NCBI RefSeq assembly: GCF_029051645.1
Contig: NZ_JAACFS010000001.1
Coordinates: 916,261-980,260, forward strand
Reading direction: 5' to 3'
From: Bradyrhizobium sp. CSA112
Lineage (GTDB): Bacteria > Pseudomonadota > Alphaproteobacteria > Rhizobiales > Xanthobacteraceae
DNA length: 64,000 bases
Of the stretch, positions 34,973 to 44,177 are shown piece by piece. A program made the position numbers and the translations under genes. Each line of letters begins with the position of its first letter. Position 1 is the stretch's first letter. The notes beneath the pieces were generated by a model. The model searched no databases. It saw nothing but the letters and a program-made list of their open reading frames with translations, and was not told the origin of the DNA.

Positions 34973-35020
34973 GGCGTGCGCGAATCTCTCGGAGCAGATG
35001 CGGAAACGAGGAGGTTGGCA

Positions 35021-35737
35021 ATGAACAGACTCTTTGTAATCGCGCTTTCGACGGTCGCATGGTTGTCTCCCGCTGTTGCCGAGCCGGGCGATGCGGCGCG
35101 GGGCCAGCGGAATTTCCGGATCTGCGCGCCATGCCATTCGCTTGAGCCGGACCTAAACATGACGGGGCCCAGCCTTGCCGGTCTGTGGGAGCGGAAGGCC
35201 GGATCGTTGCCAAGCTTTGAACGCTATTCCGATGCGCTCAAATCGTCCGGCATCATCTGGGACGACCGCTCGCTGGACGCCTTTCTGACCGATCCCAACC
35301 GCATGGTGCCGGACAATGAAATGCCGTTTAACGGCATCAAGGAGCCGCAGCACCGCGCAGACCTGCTCGCCTTTCTGAAGGAAGCAACAAAACCGGGAGC
35401 CGCGCCGGAGCGGTACGCTGAAGGGCAAATGGGAGGCATGGGCGGGATGATGGGTGGAATGATGGGCGGCGGCCGCGTTCCCAATTTGAAGAGCCTGGAA
35501 TCGAACATGCAGGTGAAGACGATCACCTACTGTCGCGACACCTATCGGGTGACCACGGCCGATGGCAAAACCCGCGCCTTTTGGGAGCGCAATCTCCGCC
35601 TGAAAACCGATTCCGGAAAGGATGGTCCGCAAAGCGGTGCACCGGCGCTTGTGCCCGCGGGCATGATGGGTGACCGGGCAGACGTGATTTTTGCCGCACC
35701 GGAAGAGATCAGCAAGGCGATCGAAGCGCGGTGTTGA
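35021..35737 (+). CDS. Cytochrome c protein with Met/Gly-rich linker and extra C-terminal domain
   Basis: A 238-aa exported protein. The signal peptide (MNRLFVIALSTVAWLSPAVA) is followed by a class I cytochrome c with heme motif CAPCH near residue 36 and a plausible axial Met in PDNEMPF. A linker then reads GGMGGMMGGMMGGG and leads to a second domain of about 85 aa with two Cys (TYCRDTYRVTTADGKTRAF). The start is ATG 35021 after GAGGAGG; the upstream frame is open but lacks a signal. Lying 48 bases after cusA, it probably belongs to the operon and may handle redox of copper. That role is inferred. Confidence 0.88.
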   Translation: MNRLFVIALSTVAWLSPAVAEPGDAARGQRNFRICAPCHSLEPDLNMTGPSLAGLWERKAGSLPSFERYSDALKSSGIIWDDRSLDAFLTDPNRMVPDNEMPFNGIKEPQHRADLLAFLKEATKPGAAPERYAEGQMGGMGGMMGGMMGGGRVPNLKSLESNMQVKTITYCRDTYRVTTADGKTRAFWERNLRLKTDSGKDGPQSGAPALVPAGMMGDRADVIFAAPEEISKAIEARC

Positions 35738-35804
35738 GAGGCCTGGTATCGGCGGCCGGCCGCCTCCACATACTATGGTCTCGGCAATCGCAGGTGTGAA
35801 ATCG

Positions 35805-36416
35805 ATGGCCTTTTATAGTGACATCATCCTGCCAAGGCTCTGCGATCTCGCGATGCGGAACAAGCAACTTCGGCCGTATCGCGAGCGGGTGATCGGCGCG
35901 GCCGAAGGCCGCGTGCTCGAGATCGGGATCGGTTCGGGCCGGAACCTGCCATTCTATCGGCCACGAGTAACCGAATTGCTGGCGTTGGAGCCGTCTCCTC
36001 AACTCACGGTGATGGCTCGCCACGCTCAGCATCCGGGCATGCAGGTCAACTTCGTCGAAGCGTCAGCAGAAGCCATTCCGCTCGACGATCACAGCGTTGA
36101 CACCGTTGTGACCACTTGGACTTTATGCAGCATCCCAGATGCCGCCATGGCGCTCACCGAAATGCATCGCGTGCTTCGGCCGAGCGGCAAGCTCTTGTTC
36201 GTGGAGCACGGCATGGCGCCGGACAAGAATGTACGGCGATGGCAGGACTGGCTGACGCCTGCCTGGAAGCGCATCAGCGGCGGTTGTCATCTCAATCGAC
36301 CGATCGGCGCGATGATCGAAAGTGCCGGCTTCAAGATTGATCGGGTGGAGACCGGCTATATGCCCGGACCCAAGGCGATGACGTTCATGTACGAGGGCAG
36401 CGCTCGGCCGGGCTAG
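35805..36416 (+). CDS. Class I SAM-dependent methyltransferase (UbiE-like)
   Basis: A 203-aa methyltransferase from ATG 35805 (MAFYSDIILPRLCDLAMR); an alternative start is 35775. SAM-binding motif I is VLEIGIGSGRNLPFY, followed by ALEPSPQLTVMA, FVEASAEAIPLDDHSVDTVV and the post-motif HRVLRPSGKLLFVEHG. The order resembles UbiE/Coq5 and small phospholipid N-methyltransferase-like enzymes. The substrate is unknown. It follows the cytochrome gene by 67 bases, and a link to copper handling is not evident. Confidence 0.88.
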   Translation: MAFYSDIILPRLCDLAMRNKQLRPYRERVIGAAEGRVLEIGIGSGRNLPFYRPRVTELLALEPSPQLTVMARHAQHPGMQVNFVEASAEAIPLDDHSVDTVVTTWTLCSIPDAAMALTEMHRVLRPSGKLLFVEHGMAPDKNVRRWQDWLTPAWKRISGGCHLNRPIGAMIESAGFKIDRVETGYMPGPKAMTFMYEGSARPG

Positions 36417-36547
36417 ATCTAGACTGGCAGCTTCAGCTTTGCACTTGTGACGCCTTTCACTATCGCGCCAAAAAAGATCGGATAAGCTCCGGGCAATCGG
36501 AGGCGCTGTGTCGGGTATACCGCTACTCCCTTCCGCAGGAGGAACAC

Positions 36548-37873
36548 GTGCCAGATTTTGCGAGAAGTCATGCCGTGGTCATTGGTGCGGGCATGGCCGG
36601 CCTTACGGCCGCTCAGGCGATCTCCAGGCATTTCGGGAAAGTCACGATCATCGAGCGGGATATGCTTCCCGCCGAGGCCGCGCCACGAAGCGGCACGCCG
36701 CAGGCCCAGCATGCCCACATGCTGCTCGCGGGCGGGCTGAAGGCCCTGCAGACTCTGTTTCCGGGATTTGAGAGCGATCTGGCGGAGGCGGGCGCCGTGA
36801 AGATCCGCACCGGGAAGGATATAAGGTTCGAGCGTCCCGGGTTCGATCCTTTCCCGATTCGCGATCTCGGCTTCGATATTTTCAGCATGTCGCGCCCACT
36901 GCTCGAAGCCGTTACGCGACGACGCGTTCAGCAGACCCCGAACATCAAAATTTGTGTCCGCTCTCGCGCGATCAGCCTTGTCCCGTCGCGCGATGCAATG
37001 CGGATCGAGGCGGTCCGTTATGATAGCGAAGATGGACCTGCTATGGCGGTGGAGGCTGACTTGGTTGTTGAAGCCTCCGGCCGCTGCGGCCTGACGCTGA
37101 AGCTGCTTGAAGAGCTTTCGCTGCAGAAGCCCGAAGAAACCGAGATCGGCATTGATCAGGCTTACGCGAGCACCATCGTCGAGCGGCCGCTCGATCACAA
37201 TGCCGACTGGCTGGGCAATATCATGCTGCCATCCGCACCCGCCAGCAGCCGCGGGGCGTTCCTGTTTCCGATCGAGAAGCAGCGATGGCTGCTTTCCATC
37301 GGAGGCAATCACGGCGACGCGCCTCCGGGCGACCGCGCGGACTTCATGGATTTCGTCAGGAGCCTGCGTACCTCGACCATCTATGACGCTGTCAGGGACG
37401 CCCGACCAGTGACTGATATTGTCCGCTACCAGTTGCCTTGCAGCACACGGCGGCATTTCGAGCGCCTTGAGTCTTTCCCGGCGGGGCTGCTTGCGACAGG
37501 CGATGCTATCTGCCGCTTTAATCCGATCTTCGGCCAGGGCATGAGCGTGGCGGCACAGGAAGCCGTAATCCTGGACCGGTTGTTGGCGGAAGATGTCCCG
37601 ATGGAGCGCCTGGCGCGTGACTTCTTCGCTGCCATCCAGGACACCATCGCGACGCCGTGGGGTGTTGCCGTCAACGATTTCGTCTACCCTGCCACGCGCG
37701 GTGTTCGGCCGACCGATCTAGCCCAGCGCCTGCAATACGGCATGGCCTTGACCAAGCTCGCCGCGCAGGATCCCGAGGTGCACCGGCTGACTGTGGAAGT
37801 CTCCCAGCTACTCAAGCCGCAGGCGGCGCTGCGAGAGCCGATGCTGGCGGCGCGCGTGATGTCGCTGATATGA
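36548..37873 (+). CDS. FAD-dependent monooxygenase-like oxidoreductase
   Basis: A 441-aa flavoprotein starting at GTG 36548 after a strong AGGAGGAACAC site. The FAD-binding GxGxxG is GAGMAG (residues 13-18), with an acidic ribose-binding residue in VTIIERDML. A second FAD motif is GLLATGDAICRFNPIFGQGM near residue 320-340. The layout resembles PHBH-type or geranylgeranyl-reductase-type enzymes of secondary metabolism. The substrate is not evident. An epoxide-hydrolase-like gene starts 25 bases downstream, so the two may act in one oxidation pathway. Confidence 0.88.
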   Translation: MPDFARSHAVVIGAGMAGLTAAQAISRHFGKVTIIERDMLPAEAAPRSGTPQAQHAHMLLAGGLKALQTLFPGFESDLAEAGAVKIRTGKDIRFERPGFDPFPIRDLGFDIFSMSRPLLEAVTRRRVQQTPNIKICVRSRAISLVPSRDAMRIEAVRYDSEDGPAMAVEADLVVEASGRCGLTLKLLEELSLQKPEETEIGIDQAYASTIVERPLDHNADWLGNIMLPSAPASSRGAFLFPIEKQRWLLSIGGNHGDAPPGDRADFMDFVRSLRTSTIYDAVRDARPVTDIVRYQLPCSTRRHFERLESFPAGLLATGDAICRFNPIFGQGMSVAAQEAVILDRLLAEDVPMERLARDFFAAIQDTIATPWGVAVNDFVYPATRGVRPTDLAQRLQYGMALTKLAAQDPEVHRLTVEVSQLLKPQAALREPMLAARVMSLI

Positions 37874-37898
37874 TGGGACAGTGCTGGGGGAAACCGCG

Positions 37899-38852
37899 AT
37901 GGAATTTTTCACCGTCCGAAATGGAGCGACGGAACTCAATGTGGCGGTCAGCGGCTCGGGCCCACTGATCGTCTGCGTCCATGGATTCCCGGAGCTCTGG
38001 TATTCCTGGCGGCATCAGATGGCGCACTTCGCGGCACGCGGCTTTCGGGTGGCCGCGCTCGACGTGCGCGGCTACGGGCGAAGCTCGAAGCCAAAAGAAA
38101 TCTCGGCCTATACGCTACGTCATCTCGCTTCGGACGTTGTTGCCGTGGTCGATCATGTGGGAGATGGCCCGGCCGTTCTGTTCGGCCACGACTGGGGCGC
38201 GCCCATCGTGTGGCACACGGCACTGCTTCATCCCGACAAAATCAGGGCGGTGGCCGGTCTGAGCGTGCCATTCCGTCCGCGCGGACCCGCGCCTTTCATC
38301 GAACTGGCCCGATCCATCTACAAGGGGCGCTTTTTCTATCAGATCTACTTCCAGCAAGAGGGCGTCGCGGAAGCGGAACTGGAGGCAGATGTCGCGGGTG
38401 CCCTGCGCAAGGTGTATTTCGCGCTGTCCGGGGCGGCGCCCCACAACAAGTGGCTGGAGTCGAAACCGCCGGAGGCTAGGCTGCTGGACGGGCTCGTTGA
38501 TCCGCTGCCCTTTCCGGACTGGATGAGTGAGAGCGATCTGGCGGTCTATGCCGATGCCTTCGGGGCCGGCGGCTTTCGCGGCCCACTCAACCGATACCGC
38601 GCGCAGACCCTCGACTTCGCCGACCTGGCTGAATTGACCGGACGCGGCATTACGCCGCCATCGCTCTTCATCGCCGGCGAGCGCGATCCCGTGCGCGCCT
38701 TCATTCCAGGTGTGGACCTCTACGCCGAACCCGGAATCGCCTGCTCCGATTTTCGCGGCTCAACTATCATCCCGGGGATCGGACATTGGGTGCAGCAGGA
38801 AGCGGCAAAGGAGACCAACGCGGCGCTCGAAGCATTCGTGCGCGGGCTATAG
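37899..38852 (+). CDS. Alpha/beta hydrolase, epoxide-hydrolase-like
   Basis: A 317-aa alpha/beta hydrolase from ATG 37899 (MEFFTVRNGATELNVAV); an in-frame GTG at 37881 adds six residues. The oxyanion motif is HGFPELWYSWR (His28). The nucleophile is Asp98 in GHDWGAPIVW, as in epoxide hydrolases and haloalkane dehalogenases. The general-base His is about residue 297 in GIGHWVQQEA. An Asp nucleophile and HGFP favour epoxide hydrolase. It lies directly after the FAD enzyme, consistent with handling of an epoxidised product; the pairing is inferred. Confidence 0.9.
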   Translation: MEFFTVRNGATELNVAVSGSGPLIVCVHGFPELWYSWRHQMAHFAARGFRVAALDVRGYGRSSKPKEISAYTLRHLASDVVAVVDHVGDGPAVLFGHDWGAPIVWHTALLHPDKIRAVAGLSVPFRPRGPAPFIELARSIYKGRFFYQIYFQQEGVAEAELEADVAGALRKVYFALSGAAPHNKWLESKPPEARLLDGLVDPLPFPDWMSESDLAVYADAFGAGGFRGPLNRYRAQTLDFADLAELTGRGITPPSLFIAGERDPVRAFIPGVDLYAEPGIACSDFRGSTIIPGIGHWVQQEAAKETNAALEAFVRGL

Positions 38853-38898
38853 GGCGGGGCGTTGCCTCACGCGATATGATCTACTTCTACGACGAACC

Positions 38899-40401
38899 TC
38901 ACTTCCGCACGATCGAGCCGGCGCGGCCGACCAGCCGTGCCAGTTGCTTGAAGCGGCTGCCGACGCGGTCGGCGACGAGATCGACCATGCGATGCTCGAA
39001 CACCAGCATCAGTTTGCGGCTGCCGCTGCGGAAATGCGTCGCGGGCAACACGCCGGTGCGCGCCGCCGAGATCAGATGCGCGACGCGGAAGGCGGCGCCG
39101 AGAATGCGGGCGCGCTCGTCCATCGCCGGCGGCACCAGTTCGCGAATCTGCGTCGGCGGTTCGTTCTCTTCGCTCAGGCCGGCGTAACGGTAGAACACCG
39201 ACAGCGCGACAAAGGCGCGGCCCTGATGGCTGATCGAGCCGAAATTGCCGTTGGTGATCAGGCTCAGCGTTTCCTCGCCGCGATGGTCGGGATGTACGCG
39301 CCAGCCGATATCGGAAAGCAGGCACGCGGCGTGGCGCAGTCGGCGGTCTTCCGCGGTCTCGCGCAGCCTCACGACTCGCACCAGCCGGTCGGTCCATGCC
39401 ACCAATTCCTCGGCATGGCGCGCGGACCGCGACAGCAGCCCGTTCAGGGTTTGGGCGGCGCAGATGAAGCCGTCCTTGGTGCGCTCCTGCGGCGGCAGCA
39501 TTTCGTAGAGCAGGCCTTCGCGTACGCCAAAGGTCGAGAACACGATCGTCTTCGGCTGGCCGACGCGGATGATGTATTCGAGCACCAGCGCCGCATAGGT
39601 CAGGAGCGGACGCCGGGCATCCGCGACCACCTCGATATCGGCGAGCATGTTGGCGGCCGCCAGCCGGCGCAGGCGCCGGGCGAAATCGAGCGCGTCGGCG
39701 GCAGGTATCGAATAGCCGTGCATCACGCGCAGTGGATAGCCGCTCTGGACGATGTGGATACGCGCCAGCGCGCGCCAGGTGCCGCCGACCGCATAGAAGG
39801 TGCGGCCATGGCCGGCCTTGAGTTGGGCGACGTTGGACAGATCGTCGCGAACGATGCGCTCGGCGCGCTTCAGCGATTTGTCCGAGAGATCCTGCAGCGC
39901 CAGGCTTCCCAGCGGCAGGGTGACGCCGCTGTGGACTCGGTTTTTCTGCACGTCGATCAGTTCGAGCGAACCGCCGCCGAGATCGCCGACGATGCCGTCG
40001 GGATTGTGGATGCCGGAGACGACGCCGAGCGCGGAAAGCTTCGCCTCGCGCGGCCCCGACAGGATTTGAATGCGCGCGCCGCAGATGCGCTCGGCCTTCG
40101 CGATAAAGTCGGGACCGTTCTTGGCGTCGCGGCATGCGGCGGTGGCGATGGCGAAGACGCGCCCCACTTGCTGGATGCGGCACAGCGCCCGGAATCGCCG
40201 CAGCGCGGTCAGCGCCTTGGCAACCGCGTCCTCGGCCAAGAGGCCGGTGCTCTGCACCTCGCGGCCGAGCCCGCACAGCGCCTTCTCGTTGAAGAGAGTG
40301 ACGAGGCTGCGCGCCATCGTCTCATAGACGACGAGACGAACCGAGTTCGAACCGATGTCGATGACGGCGACGCTGGAAGCGCGCTTACGCGGCCGCTTCA
40401 C
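38899..40401 (-). CDS. ppx: Exopolyphosphatase / guanosine pentaphosphate phosphatase family
   Basis: Ppx hydrolyses terminal phosphates of polyphosphate. The length is 500 aa. The ASKHA nucleotide-binding motifs are visible: IDIGSNSVRLVVYE near residue 15 and GDLGGGSLELIDV near 140. A C-terminal HD-like region (LLSDIGWRVHPDHRGEETLSLI) follows. It is 12 bases downstream of ppk on the same strand, so polyphosphate synthesis and breakdown are probably co-transcribed. GppA activity on pppGpp is possible, because the family overlaps. Confidence 0.95.
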   Translation of the reverse strand: MKRPRKRASSVAVIDIGSNSVRLVVYETMARSLVTLFNEKALCGLGREVQSTGLLAEDAVAKALTALRRFRALCRIQQVGRVFAIATAACRDAKNGPDFIAKAERICGARIQILSGPREAKLSALGVVSGIHNPDGIVGDLGGGSLELIDVQKNRVHSGVTLPLGSLALQDLSDKSLKRAERIVRDDLSNVAQLKAGHGRTFYAVGGTWRALARIHIVQSGYPLRVMHGYSIPAADALDFARRLRRLAAANMLADIEVVADARRPLLTYAALVLEYIIRVGQPKTIVFSTFGVREGLLYEMLPPQERTKDGFICAAQTLNGLLSRSARHAEELVAWTDRLVRVVRLRETAEDRRLRHAACLLSDIGWRVHPDHRGEETLSLITNGNFGSISHQGRAFVALSVFYRYAGLSEENEPPTQIRELVPPAMDERARILGAAFRVAHLISAARTGVLPATHFRSGSRKLMLVFEHRMVDLVADRVGSRFKQLARLVGRAGSIVRK

Positions 40402-40413
40402 AGCCGCAACTCC

Positions 40414-42627
40414 TTATGACGATTGCTGACGTTCGTTACGGCGCGTGAGGCGGCGCGGCGAAGATTCCTTGAGAGACTTTCCACGGCCTGACAGACTCGG
40501 ATTCGTCATGAAATAGTTGTGCAGATTGAATGGCTCTTCGCCTTTCGCGGCCTTCATACGCGTTGACGACCCATCCGGCAACAACTGCCAGCTCTGCTCG
40601 GTATCCTTCAGATTCGCGACCATGATCTGTTCGAGAACCTGCTGATGTACCGTGGGATTTTGCAATGGACAGAGAATTTCGACGCGGCGGTCGAGGTTCC
40701 GCGGCATCATGTCGGCGGACGAGATATACACAGCCGCTTTCGGGCCGGGCAGGCCCTGACCCATACCAAAGCAGTAGACACGGCCGTGCTCCAGGAAGCG
40801 GCCGATAATGGATTTGACACGGATGTTCTCCGAAAGTCCTGGAATGCCCGGGCGCAGACAGCAGATGCCGCGCACCACCAGCTCGATCGACACGCCGGCC
40901 TGCGAAGCCTCGTACAGCGCGTCGATGACATCGGGGTCAACCAGCGAGTTCATCTTCATCCAGATCACGCCGGGCTTGCCGTGCCTGCTGTGATTGCTCT
41001 CGCCCTTGATGTGTTCGATGATGCGCTTGCGCAGCGTCAGCGGCGACACCGCCATCCGCTCGATGTCGCTCGGCTCGGCATAGCCGGTAATGTAATTGAA
41101 TACCCGTGCCGCATCGCGGCCGATGATCGGGTCCGACGTGAAGTAGGATAGGTCAGTATAGATGCGCGCGGTGACCGGATGATAATTGCCGGTGCCGGTA
41201 TGCACATAGGTCGTCAGGCTACCGCCCTCGCGCCGTACCACCATTGACAGCTTGGCGTGCGTCTTCAGTTCGAGAAAACCATACACGACCTGCACGCCGG
41301 CGCGTTCGAGGTCGCGCGCCCAGCGGATATTGGCTTCTTCGTCGAACCGCGCCTTCAGTTCGATCAGGGCCGTCACCGATTTGCCGGCCTCTGCAGCCTC
41401 GGCAAGCGCGCGCACGATCGGCGAGTTGTTCGAAGTGCGGTAGAGTGTCTGCTTGATGGCGACGACGTCGGGATCGCGCGCGGCCTGCTGCAGGAACTGC
41501 ACGACGACGTCGAAGGATTCGTAGGGGTGATGGACGATGAGGTCCTTTTGCCGGATCGCGGCGAAGATGTCGCCACCATGGTCGCGCACCCGCTCGGGAT
41601 GGCGCGGAACATAGGGCATGAATTCAAGATCGGGCCGGTCGAGCCGCGTGAGCTGTGAGAGTTCGTTCATCGCCAGCACGCCATCGACCAGAAACACCTC
41701 GTCATCGGCAGCCGAAAGCGCCTGCTGCACGAAGGCGCGCAGCTCCTCCGGCATCTTGGCTTCCATCTCCAGCCGGATCACCGAACCTCGCCGCCGCCGC
41801 TTCAACGCGGTCTCGAACAGGCGGACCAGATCTTCGGCCTCTTCTTCGATTTCTAGTTCGGAGTCCCTGATGATGCGGAAGGCGCCCTGGCCCTTGACAG
41901 TGTAGCCTGGGAACAGGCGGCCGATGAACAGGCCGGTGGCCTGTTCCAGCGGAATCAGGTGCACGGCACCATCCTTGCCCGTGGGCATGCGGATGAACCG
42001 GTCGATCTTGCCGGGCATGCGGATCAGCGCGTTCATCGCCTTGCCGTCGGAGGTCCGCGACAATTGCAGGGCGATGGTGAAGCCGAGGTTCGGAATGAAC
42101 GGGAACGGGTGCGCCGGATCGATAGCCAGCGGCGTCAGCAGCGGGAAGATGTTGCGGAGGAAATGATCCTCGAGCCAGCCGCGCTCCGCCTTGGTGAAGT
42201 CGTGGCCGTCGACCAGTATGATGCCGGTGTCGGACAGGATATTGCGTAGATCGCGCCAGATCGCCTGCTGGTCGGACGCGAGTTCCGAAACCGACCTGTT
42301 GATGAGAGTGAGCTGCTCGGCCGGCGTCAGGCCGTCGGGGCTGCGTTCGGCGATGCCTTCACGGACCTGCGCCTTGATGCCGGCGACACGGACCATGAAG
42401 AACTCATCAAGGTTGTTGGCGGAAATCGACAGAAACCGGACCCGTTCCAGCACCGGATGGCCGGGATTGACTGATTCCTCGAGCACCCGGCGGTTGAAAT
42501 GCAGCCAGGAAAGTTCCCGATTGATGAAGCGCTCCGGACTCGCGGCAATCGTCGGCAGAGCCTCAACAACTGGCTCTTTCTCTTTTATTTCAACAGCTTG
42601 TACCAATTCCATAAGGCTTTGATCCAT
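40414..42627 (-). CDS. ppk: Polyphosphate kinase 1
   Basis: Ppk1 reversibly makes polyphosphate from ATP. The length is 737 aa, and the order of domains is typical: N domain with [20 protein letters not shown] near residue 31, head domain, then two PLD-like catalytic domains. The phosphorylated His region is [11 protein letters not shown]. The second catalytic domain includes [21 protein letters not shown] and [12 protein letters not shown]. The start is ATG 42627 ([13 protein letters not shown]); ATG 42612 is an alternative. It lies downstream of hdaA (130-base gap) and upstream of ppx. Confidence 0.97.
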   Translation of the reverse strand: MDQSLMELVQAVEIKEKEPVVEALPTIAASPERFINRELSWLHFNRRVLEESVNPGHPVLERVRFLSISANNLDEFFMVRVAGIKAQVREGIAERSPDGLTPAEQLTLINRSVSELASDQQAIWRDLRNILSDTGIILVDGHDFTKAERGWLEDHFLRNIFPLLTPLAIDPAHPFPFIPNLGFTIALQLSRTSDGKAMNALIRMPGKIDRFIRMPTGKDGAVHLIPLEQATGLFIGRLFPGYTVKGQGAFRIIRDSELEIEEEAEDLVRLFETALKRRRRGSVIRLEMEAKMPEELRAFVQQALSAADDEVFLVDGVLAMNELSQLTRLDRPDLEFMPYVPRHPERVRDHGGDIFAAIRQKDLIVHHPYESFDVVVQFLQQAARDPDVVAIKQTLYRTSNNSPIVRALAEAAEAGKSVTALIELKARFDEEANIRWARDLERAGVQVVYGFLELKTHAKLSMVVRREGGSLTTYVHTGTGNYHPVTARIYTDLSYFTSDPIIGRDAARVFNYITGYAEPSDIERMAVSPLTLRKRIIEHIKGESNHSRHGKPGVIWMKMNSLVDPDVIDALYEASQAGVSIELVVRGICCLRPGIPGLSENIRVKSIIGRFLEHGRVYCFGMGQGLPGPKAAVYISSADMMPRNLDRRVEILCPLQNPTVHQQVLEQIMVANLKDTEQSWQLLPDGSSTRMKAAKGEEPFNLHNYFMTNPSLSGRGKSLKESSPRRLTRRNERQQSS

Positions 42628-42757
42628 CTCTGGCGGTGCGGGCTGACTTTATGGGAATGCGGCCCACAGCATGTGATACGCCGATGACGTTTCAATGACA
42701 TTGATGGTCCGCTTACAGCCGCCGTCAAGGCGGCAGTAAGCAGCACGCGCCGACCGA

Positions 42758-43435
42758 TCAGGCGTTGCGCAGCAGTTCCGCGGCCAGTGCCCGGGTCACC
42801 GGCCGGCCGAGCCGCAGCGCCTCGGTATCCAGGAGGTCGACTGCCTGGCGGGCGGCCGCATAGGAGCGCTCGATCCGGGTCGCGAGGTAGCTCACGACCG
42901 TCTCGTCGATGCTCAACTGGCGATCGGCACAGAATTTGACGATCAGGCCGCGAAACAGAAGGTCGTCGGGCGGCGATAGCGAAACGACGGGTGCGGCGCG
43001 CAGCCGCGACCCGAGATCGCGCAGTTCGACCTCGAACGCCGCCGGCGGAACCCGCCCCGTGATCAGGACAAAGGCTTCGTCCTCGCGCGCCAGGTTCAGG
43101 AGGTGAAACATCGCGCGTTCGTCGAAGTCGGCCGGCCTCAGGTCTTCGACCACCAGGGCCCCGGTGGCGAGCGCGCCGGGGACCGCAGCAGGGTTAAGCG
43201 CATGCGCCGATGTCGAGCGCGCGCCGGCCTGCTCGGCCCAGATCGCGGCGAGATGGCTCTTGCCGGAGCCCTCCGGTCCTACCAGCAGCATGATGCGGTT
43301 CGGCCAGTCCGGCCAGCTTTCGATCAGCGAGAGAGCGGCTTCATTGGCCGGCCCTTCGAGGAAATTGTCGCGGGTCAGGCTCTCCGCATGCGGCAGTGCA
43401 AAGGCAAGCTGACGAGGTTGAACGCGGACTGCCAC
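42758..43435 (-). CDS. hdaA: DnaA-like regulatory inactivation protein HdaA
   Basis: A 225-aa AAA+ protein with the DnaA ATPase domain but no DNA-binding domain IV. It shows Walker A LLVGPEGSGKSHLA, sensor-like VVEDLRPADFDERAMFHLLN and LLFRGLIVKFCADRQLSIDE. Near the N-terminus QLAFALPH matches the beta-clamp binding box of Hda proteins. In Caulobacter and relatives HdaA promotes DnaA-ATP hydrolysis after initiation. It lies between the pgsA-like gene (38 bases) and ppk, an arrangement common in Hyphomicrobiales as I recall it. Confidence 0.92.
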   Translation of the reverse strand: MAVRVQPRQLAFALPHAESLTRDNFLEGPANEAALSLIESWPDWPNRIMLLVGPEGSGKSHLAAIWAEQAGARSTSAHALNPAAVPGALATGALVVEDLRPADFDERAMFHLLNLAREDEAFVLITGRVPPAAFEVELRDLGSRLRAAPVVSLSPPDDLLFRGLIVKFCADRQLSIDETVVSYLATRIERSYAAARQAVDLLDTEALRLGRPVTRALAAELLRNA

Positions 43436-43473
43436 GCAAGTCTCCAGGCCGGGATCTCAGGCAAATGCATGAT

Positions 43474-44016
43474 CTAGCGCGCTTCGATCGTGCTCATGTG
43501 CCGCACCCACTCGACGAGATAGAGCGAGACGGAAACCAAAGTAAAGACCGTTACGAAACCCATCAGGATTACGTCATAGGGCGCCGGCTTGAAGTTGAAA
43601 CCGAGCGAAGCCAGCACCAGCGCCGCGAACGCCACCTGTGCCACCGTGTTGAGCTTCGAGACCATCAGCGGTTTCATCGGAATAGGCTTGTCGAACAGCC
43701 ATGACACGATGACGGCCGTGACGATCATGATGTCGCGCGACACCACGAGGATGACGAGCCATCGCGGCACCGCGCCCCAGATGCCGAGGGCCACGAAGAT
43801 CGAAACCAAGAGCGCCTTGTCGGCGAGCGGGTCGAGCAGGGCGCCCAGCTCACTCGACATGTTGAATCGCTTGGCGAGAAAGCCGTCGACGGCGTCGCTG
43901 ACCCCTGCGATGACGAAGATCGCAAAGGCGATTTCCATCTGGCTGGAAACGATCGCCCAGACGATTACCGGCACCAGAATGATGCGCCCCAGCGTAATGA
44001 TATTTGGAATGCTCAA
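43474..44016 (-). CDS. CDP-alcohol phosphatidyltransferase, PgsA-like
   Basis: A 180-aa membrane enzyme with about five helices. The CDP-alcohol phosphatidyltransferase motif is read as SDAVDGFLAKRFNMSSELGALLDPLADKAL, cut here to its key residues: D..DG..A..R, then G...D...D. Most likely it makes phosphatidylglycerol phosphate from CDP-diacylglycerol and glycerol-3-phosphate. The position next to hdaA and purM supports PgsA, but a phosphatidylserine or cardiolipin-type paralogue cannot be ruled out. It starts MSIPNIITLGRI. It diverges from purM across a 160-base gap. Confidence 0.9.
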   Translation of the reverse strand: MSIPNIITLGRIILVPVIVWAIVSSQMEIAFAIFVIAGVSDAVDGFLAKRFNMSSELGALLDPLADKALLVSIFVALGIWGAVPRWLVILVVSRDIMIVTAVIVSWLFDKPIPMKPLMVSKLNTVAQVAFAALVLASLGFNFKPAPYDVILMGFVTVFTLVSVSLYLVEWVRHMSTIEAR

Positions 44017-44068
44017 CTCGGTCGCTTCCCGGCTCCCGGCCTAGATCCGGCCCTTGGCGGGTTCGGCC

Positions 44069-44094
44069 GGACCTTATCTACGGACCTTATCTAC
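44069..44094. repeat. 13-bp exact tandem repeat between pgsA-like gene and purM
   Basis: GGACCTTATCTAC occurs twice with no spacer, at 44069-44081 and 44082-44094. It lies 52 bases upstream of the pgsA-like start and 84 bases upstream of purM. It could be a regulatory binding site or a small duplication. Confidence 0.75.
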
Positions 44095-44177
44095 ATAGTA
44101 TATGCGAGAAGCGTTCGCGAGCCATTGCAGGATCGCGGAATTCCTCGTAACCAGCGGTCATCATACGGAAATTGGGC

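Noticed and set aside
32480..35137. 885-codon minus-strand frame antisense to cusA and the cytochrome gene
   Set aside because: It is antisense to well-supported genes and has Arg/His/Asp-rich low-information sequence with no domain.
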